From Prunus persica (lineage: Eukaryota > Streptophyta > Magnoliopsida > Rosales > Rosaceae), in contig NC_034014.1 in assembly GCF_000346465.2 (NCBI RefSeq), forward strand, positions 21,546,788-21,610,787: DNA of 64,000 nucleotides, given 5' to 3'. The translations under genes were made by a program, and so were the position numbers. The notes below the pieces were generated by a model. That model had not been told where the DNA came from. It saw only the letters and a program-made list of their open reading frames with translations, and did not search any database. This document shows, piece after piece, positions 58,032-64,000 of this stretch; position 1 is the first letter of the stretch, and every line of letters begins with the position of its first letter.

Positions 58032-58850
58032 AATTCCTGAAACCACAATCACGACACAACAATCACAACAACTTCATACGAAGTTATAATGTCACATTAT
58101 GCCTCCGGTAAGGGCCCTATCCCATTCGGGAATGCATAGTCCTGTCACGTCACCTACGGCTACATGAGATTAGATTTCGACGTGGATTAATTTCGGCAGC
58201 ATCTCGACACAGTTCTTGAAGTGGGCATAGGTATAAATACCTACGTACCACCCGAAGAACGTACCGAGATGACACCGAAATCTCCACAATCGAAACCTAA
58301 TCCTGTAGCCGAAGATTATGTGACAACACTATGCATTACCAAACTGTCCAAATAATGAGACAATTCAAGAATTAATTGGACCGCAGTCATGCATTACGCA
58401 TCCATGCACGAAATCCAACTAATCTCGAACGGGAAACTACGTGTTACTAAACATAAAAATAAAAGTACGAAGTTAATTTCAATTAACTTCGTACATCACA
58501 ACACATTGTGCTATGTCACGCACAATTTCACAATATTATACACATATAACTTCACAAAAAAATTACAAACATAACAAACAAACTTTTACAATAACATACC
58601 TTCTCAATCGTTCTCCACCAATCACCAATCACAAATATCCCTAACGATAACAAAATTAATAGCGTTACTACGAATTTACATTAATACATTTAAACTAACG
58701 ACAAAAAATACATACCCAATGAACGTACTGAATTCACAGCAGAGCAACGGCAGGGAGAGTGAGAGAGAGGCAAAATACAGTGGGTGAGAGAGAGGCAGAA
58801 TGCAGAAACTGCATTCTGCCTCTACAATGGCAGATACTAAAATGAAGAAG
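58032..58850. other. 5' region of the CACTA-B TNP2 gene
   Basis: Probable promoter and leader: an acceptor ttcag lies just before exon 1 at 58037. It contains the perfect inverted repeat at 58465-58494 and a duplicated agagaggcagaatgcagaaact area near 58790. No other coding region. Confidence 0.55.
58465..58494. repeat. Perfect 14-bp inverted repeat with 2-bp loop
   Basis: gtacgaagttaatt (58465-58478), tc, aattaacttcgtac (58481-58494). Confidence 0.95.
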
Positions 58851-59561
58851 AAGGACTTTGCGCGACGAACAACCCAGTCCGTCGCGCAAAATGCCGTCGC
58901 GAAAACCCACTTTTCCGTCGCACAAAAAAACATTTCCGTCGCTCAATTACCTGCCGACATCAGGTTTTTTGCGCGACGAATAAAATTATCCGTCGCACAA
59001 ACATCCGTCGCGCAAATAACATTATTCGTCGCGCAAGGTTTAGATTACGTCGCGCAAATAACATTTATTTCGTCGCGCAAGATAGCACGGCATTACACTT
59101 TACGCGACGAAGCTAATTCCGTCGCGCAAAAAAAGTTTTCCCACCCTGCATTTTGCCGCCAAAATTAAGTAACCCTCGTTTTCTTACGCGACGGTACATA
59201 TTTCCGTCGCGCTAAGGCGTCTTTTGCGAAGAAAAAGTTCGTCGCGCAAAGTTTTTTACAACAAAAAAAATTAGACAATTTTCTGTCCATCTTTACGCGA
59301 CGAAACATTTAGATTGTTGCGCAATATTGTCATGCGCGACGATTGTTGTCGTTGCGCAAGATTATGGCGCGAAAAAAAAAAACCGGGGTTTTTTCCCCGA
59401 CCTTTGCGCGACGAAATTAGTGTTGGTCGCGCATAGATTGTTTGCGCGATGAAGATTTTTCGTCGCGCTAGTGTTCTGCTGTTTGCGCTCCGGTATTTTT
59501 TTTTCGTCGCAATAGTGATTTTTGCGCGACGAAAATATGTTCGTCGCGCAAATAGTAAATC
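58851..59561. repeat. Right subterminal GCGCGACGAA hairpin array (CACTA-B)
   Basis: Counterpart of the left array: tttgcgcgacgaa and ttcgtcgcgcaaa in alternating orientation up to the GTAGTAGTG terminus. Confidence 0.9.
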
Positions 59562-59573
59562 GTAGTAGTGTAC

Positions 59574-60830
59574 ATACCTTTTTAATATTTTCTTTTATAT
59601 TTTCTCCTGTTTATGCATATGAGTGACTCTAAAACAGAGTTGTTGATTTTCTCCCTTTGCAGCATGTTTTGCCATCTCTTCTTTCTCCAATTTGCAGATC
59701 TGGAATTTTGTTGTGCTGAAGGTGGGTTGGGCATGTAACAAAGCATTTGGGATTTTGCCATTTTCTATTTTTTGTACTCAAGAACATTCGCAAGGTCTTC
59801 GCTGAATACCACAACGTGCCTATGGACACTCGCAAGGTGTTCACGGCACTTAGTAAAGTGGGGTTCTTACGAAAGCTCATCTGTAATTCACAGCAGAGAG
59901 GTCCTTGCGGGAGCTCTCTTTGTGTAAGCAGCACAGTTACCATCATTTTGAAAAGATTTGTTTACATCTTCCATTGCCAAGGCTTATGTACACTTTCTTT
60001 TACACTCTTTCTTTAGCCTGCAAGTTAGTTGTACATAAGAGAATGCTCAAATTAATGAATCATTTTATACCTTCCCCAATGGTATTTGTGACAGAGCTTC
60101 ATATCTCCTTTGCTTGCTTCTCTTTCTTTCCTTTTTTTTTTTCTTCTTTGGATTTCTGTAGCAGTTTGGTGCTTCTCCTCCTTTGCGTTTTTGCCTTTGT
60201 TTTTTTTTTTTTCTGCTCACCAATGATCCCTTTTTATAGACCAAGAGAAACTGAAGGGAGTGGAGCCAGTTATATGGGCTCACGTACTGTGTGGGTACTG
60301 TATGTGGAAGTAACTTTCCATTTTCAGTCAGCCCTCAATTCCACACTCCACAGTCACGTACAAGAAGCATATTCTGTTTTCTTGTAAAAATATTAATATT
60401 AATTTATTTTGGGCCTAAACCAATTTAGCAATAAGCGCTCAAGACCATTTTAGCTATGAGCCCAACTTCTTTAAATTTGGGCCATAATTTAATTTGATGT
60501 CAATGAATTTTTTTATTTCAACACCAGGTACATAACCTTATACCTACAAAAGTGCCAAGAACACCAACTAGAACCCAAGGACAGGTCTAGAAACAACAGA
60601 GCTCAGCACAGAAAAGGTAAAAACAACAAAATACAATAACCGAAGCCATGAGACCCCTACCTCCTAAACCTCTCCTCTTTTTCTCTGTATCTTGTGTCTC
60701 CCAAATCCCAATTCCCACATCCCCTCAAGTGTTCAAAATTCAAATAAAATTATATCTAAATCAAAATCGAAATATAACGTTTATTCTCATCGTCAATCGA
60801 CTAAGTCTCTAGGAACATGCAAAAGTTATT
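59574..60830. other. Spacer right of CACTA-B and CAD4 3' flank, no recognised gene
   Basis: Frames at 59747-60016 (+) and 59629-59946 (-) overlap and match no family I know. Poly-T runs lie near 60130 and 60200. From about 60790 the sequence is the CAD4 3' UTR. Confidence 0.45.
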
Positions 60831-62501
60831 TTAGGCAGCCTTCAATGTATTTGCAACGTCGATGACAAATCGATATCTAACATCAGCTTTGAGAAGACGT
60901 TCCATGGCGGTATTTAAATAATCAATTGGGATAACTTCAATGTCAGATGTTATGTTGTGTTCGGCTGCAAAGTCGATCATCTCTTGTGTCTCCTTAATAC
61001 CTCCAATGCAACTGCCAGCAATTATCTTCCTTCCTGCAATTCCAGAATTTAGGGTTTGTTAAAGAATGTCAATTTTTGTAACTGAAAAGAAATTATAAAA
61101 TAATCCTTAATCTTCGTTTTTACACATTCACATGCTTACCCAAGACCAATGGAGTAATTGGAAGCTCAAAAGGCTTCTCTGGTAGACCAACCATAACAAG
61201 TTTCCCATCACACTTCAACAAACCAATTAAAGGCAACAGAGGGTGGACTGCAGAAACCGTGTCAATGATACCATCCATTGTGCCCATGGCAGTCTACAAA
61301 ATTAACATGACAAAATATTTATTAGGATGATTATAATCATTACCATTATCAATGAAACTTGTTCAAATATTTACCTTCATTTGATCTTGTTCACGGCTGA
61401 CCAAAAAGGCATCAGCTTTGAGACTTTTAATAGCTTCGTCCTTCTTATTAGGGGAGGTACTGATCACTGTAACCCTAGCCCCCAAAGCCTTGGCAAACTT
61501 GACTGCCACATGGCCCAGACCACCAAGGCCAACCACCCCCACATGCATGCCGGGTTTATCGAGTCCATAATGTCTCAAGGGGCTGTAAGTTGTGATCCCG
61601 GCATATAGGAGAGGGGCAGCTCCATCAAGGGGAATGTTGTCAGGAATACGAATTACGAAGCCCTCCTCCGTGACCATGAAGTCAGAGTAGCCTCCATACG
61701 TGATGGTTCCATCGTGGTACTTGCCACCATAGGTTAGTATATATTTGGGGCAGTAATTCTCAAGGTTGTGGGAACAATTGTCACATGATCCGCAAGAACC
61801 CACTATGCATCCAACACCGACTTTGTCTCCAACCTTGAATTTTTGTACCTTGCTCCCTACCTCTGTCACTACACCGACAATCTCATGCCTGCATTGTGTC
61901 ATTTAATTAAGTTCACATTTAATGTTAGTTAATTAAACTCATGCAATATTTCAGATACTAATTTTCTCTATATTAATCATTCGGTATTAGACCTACCCGG
62001 GAACCAAAGGATATTTAGAACTTCCCCAGTCATTCTTTGCCGTGTGAAGGTCGGTATGGCATATCCCACAATATAATACTTTGAATGTCACGTCTTTTTC
62101 TCCCGATGCCCTGCAACCAATTAAATCAGTTCAATTTTATAGAACTAATTCAAAACATGAGATAATGCATGGAGAGGGCAAGAAGAACCCAAGAAAAGCC
62201 TATGATCATACTGCATTCTATCCTCTTTTAGATATAAATGGAAAGTTTATTAATTTCGTCAGGTTATTAAGACATGAAAAACTTAAATCAAATGGATTTT
62301 AAACCTAAAAAATAAAAAACCTAATCTTTTTTTCTTTTTTTTTATTTGTTCGATTTCTTTGTCTTCCCTAAAGAAGAAACTATTAATGTCGAAAATTAAT
62401 AACCTTCTTGAGAATTTGAAGGGAGATAAAACACCGGATGAATCCCTTGCAGCCCATCCAATGGCCTTCTTAGGGTGTTCTTCCTCTGGAGATTTCGCCA
62501 T
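60831..62501 (-). CDS. CAD4: CAD-like protein lacking one catalytic zinc ligand, 360 aa
   Basis: Exons: 62404-62501, 61997-62110, 61375-61888, 61140-61293, 60831-61033 (1083 nt, open, GT-AG, compact introns). It has the same fold and motifs as CAD1 and CAD3: CGICHTD (Cys50), PGHE (His72), structural-zinc cysteines [22 protein letters not shown] at residues 191-196 and ISTSP. The third catalytic-zinc ligand, cysteine in LLCAG in the paralogues, is Tyr166 (codon TAT, LLYAG). Loss of this ligand should remove or change the classical zinc-dependent reaction. A TATA box lies about 45 bp before the ATG. It may be a pseudo-enzyme, have a new role, or carry a sequencing error. Confidence 0.93.
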
Positions 62502-62545
62502 TTTCTTTCTTGTTAGTTATTATTTTCTCTCATAGTGTATATTAA

Positions 62546-62554
62546 CTTATATAC
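62546..62554 (-). promoter_or_regulatory. TATA box of CAD4
   Basis: The minus strand reads GTATATAAG 45 bp before the start codon, leaving a very short leader. Confidence 0.55.
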
Positions 62555-64000
62555 AACTTTTTTGCGACGTGCTAGTCTTTCGGGAGTTTTTGCTCACATA
62601 AATCCAACTTTCTTGGCTTCTTCTTAGTCTGAATCCAATTTTTTGGGTGGCCATACAACTGTCCCGGGAAAGTACACTCAACAATATTTGGTTTGAGCTT
62701 ACCTCCGTAATTGTGGTTGATGATTTAAAAGAAATTAAACATTTTGATTTACATATATGTTTTAATATATAAAAAAAAACATTTGACTACTTTCAAAACA
62801 AATTTTGATACTTTTCCGGAATTATTTATACATACAAACCAAATAATTAGTTATAATCCTCATTCACATGATTATACTCGCGCATTTCATCTTCTTGGGA
62901 AAGGTATACTTATTCGTCATGTATGGACTGATCGAAATAACATTTCCTTGATAAATTGAGGTATAATTGAGGGATTTCTCAAATAAAGTCTCGTTAAAAA
63001 AAAATTAACAAAATTTTATTTTTGTATGCCCAAAATAAAACAATGCTACTTTTTGCGGTGCGTTTTTTTCTTTCTCTTTTTGTATGTGAATCAACGAGTA
63101 TAAGTTATCATGTCTCAGCGCAATTAAAAAAGAAAAGAAAGACAAAGCCCATTACAAAAATCCAGCGAAGGTAGCATGACCCAAAGATTACGAAGCCCAT
63201 AAAGGGAGCAATACAAATACAGAAGGGTCCAAATTCCACTTGTGCAACAGAATAGTCAATTTTGCGGAGTTATCATGTTTGTGCCTCCACATTAATTCTT
63301 AAAGTATATAGAAACCTGCAAGAGCTTATAGCTCAACTCAAGTTGTTAAGAGTATTTACTTTTGCATTTGAATTCCTAGTTTTGATTCTTTCTTCTTTCA
63401 ATATTGTTTGAATATAAAAAATAAAAAATAAAAGCATAAAGAGACATTAAATATATTTATATTTTTAAAATTAAATGATGAAGGTGAAAGTTGTGCACGT
63501 TTCCATTTAATTAAGAGCGAGAGGCTCAATTGGGACCACTAGATTGACAGGAAAGTTGTCGTTCTAAATAGCATGAATGGAATCAGACAATATTAGACTG
63601 CACATAGGCTTAGAAGTAAGTCGGTCACGTAGGATTAGATATCTTATTATTTTCACAGCACAATAATACCAAATTTGTCTTTAGACTGCACATAAGCTTC
63701 GAAGTAAGTCGTTCACATGGAGGGAAAGTTAATCAGATATCTAATCAACGATTATAAAACAAGATAAAACCAAAACGTCATCTCAGATGAGGTGAGGTGA
63801 ACATGCATATATGTACTTGCCATTTCATTTATTTATTTAAAATCCATCCTGTCCTGTGTGCCAAGTTGTTCTCTAAATTTATAATTTTCACATGACAAGT
63901 CAATAAAGAAAACATGTAGAAGAACCAAGAAAGTAGTTGCTGGAAACTGAACTCGAACTTAATTCATTGACTGATAAAAAAAATACAATTTAAATAGAAC
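62555..64000. other. CAD4 upstream region; duplicate of 20760-23085
   Basis: No gene seen. It follows the intergenic DNA left of CAD3 nearly base for base, with a 0.9-kb deletion and a local repeat of gactgcacata.gctt.gaagtaagtcg (63595 and 63684). The window ends at a point equivalent to 23083, about 140 bp before the CAD3 stop, so another CAD gene probably starts just outside. Confidence 0.8.

Larger units (their letters stand above)
48780..59570 (-). mobile_element. CACTA-B element, complete, 10.8 kb
   Basis: Ends are CACTACTAC (48780-48788) and GTAGTAGTG (59562-59570), with the target duplication TAC at 48777-48779 and 59571-59573. Subterminal DNA is packed with TTTGCGCGACGAA / TTCGTCGCGCAAA pairs. 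On the minus strand it carries TNP2 first and a TNPA-like gene second, the reverse of CACTA-A. TNPA is open; TNP2 has two stops. The perfect termini suggest a recent insertion, perhaps helped by another copy's transposase. Confidence 0.96.

Noticed and set aside
59747..60016. 89-codon plus-strand frame right of CACTA-B as a host gene
   Set aside because: No recognised family, overlaps an equally long antisense frame, and begins in T-rich DNA.

Overview
This is plant nuclear DNA: intron-bearing genes with canonical GT-AG sites, long AT-rich spacers, and nested LTR and CACTA transposons. The protein sequences suggest a woody eudicot, probably Rosaceae (Malus/Pyrus/Prunus type). That taxonomic guess is inference. 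The host content is a tandem cluster of zinc-dependent alcohol dehydrogenases of the cinnamyl-alcohol-dehydrogenase (CAD) family, ELI3/mannitol-dehydrogenase type, all on the minus strand with the same five-exon structure. CAD1 (5735-14678), CAD3 (23225-25370) and CAD4 (60831-62501) have open reading frames of 360, 361 and 360 codons. CAD2 (18374-20058) has a TGA directly after its ATG. An orphan first exon lies at 20703-20757. CAD4 has lost a catalytic zinc ligand (Cys to Tyr at residue 166).

Transposons fill most of the rest. CACTA-A copy 1 (1-5390, truncated by the window edge) lies just 3' of CAD1. CAD1 carries a 4.87-kb Ty1/copia element in intron 4 (5993-10866, target duplication AGAAG) and a 2.29-kb solo LTR in intron 2 (11746-14034, target duplication CCCGG), yet its exons stay open. 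A PIF/Harbinger-like element (16840-17741) separates CAD1 from CAD2. CACTA-A copy 2 (26633-40427) carries two apparently intact genes, a Transposase_24/Ulp1-protease fusion and a TNP2 transposase. Both CACTA-A copies also carry a broken piece of the host proteasome gene RPN6. A second copia element (42873-47751, target duplication CCCAA) is internally replaced by copies of the same large LTR, with an assembly gap inside. CACTA-B (48780-59570, perfect termini, target duplication TAC) belongs to another lineage with the reverse gene order, an intact TNPA-like gene and a TNP2 gene with two nonsense codons.

The most distinctive structures are: the ~95-bp hairpin repeats in the large LTR, whose stem arms vary together; the CGACG-core repeats that fill the ends, spacers and introns of the CACTA elements; the LTR-like segment at the 5' end of the CACTA-B TNPA gene; the RPN6 capture; and the zinc-ligand loss in CAD4. 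A segmental duplication (20.70-23.08 kb against 62.45-64.00 kb) shows that the cluster grew by unequal exchange and probably continues to the right of the window.

All exon borders were placed by hand from splice sites, reading phase and comparison among paralogues. Family names rest on recognised motifs, not on database searches.
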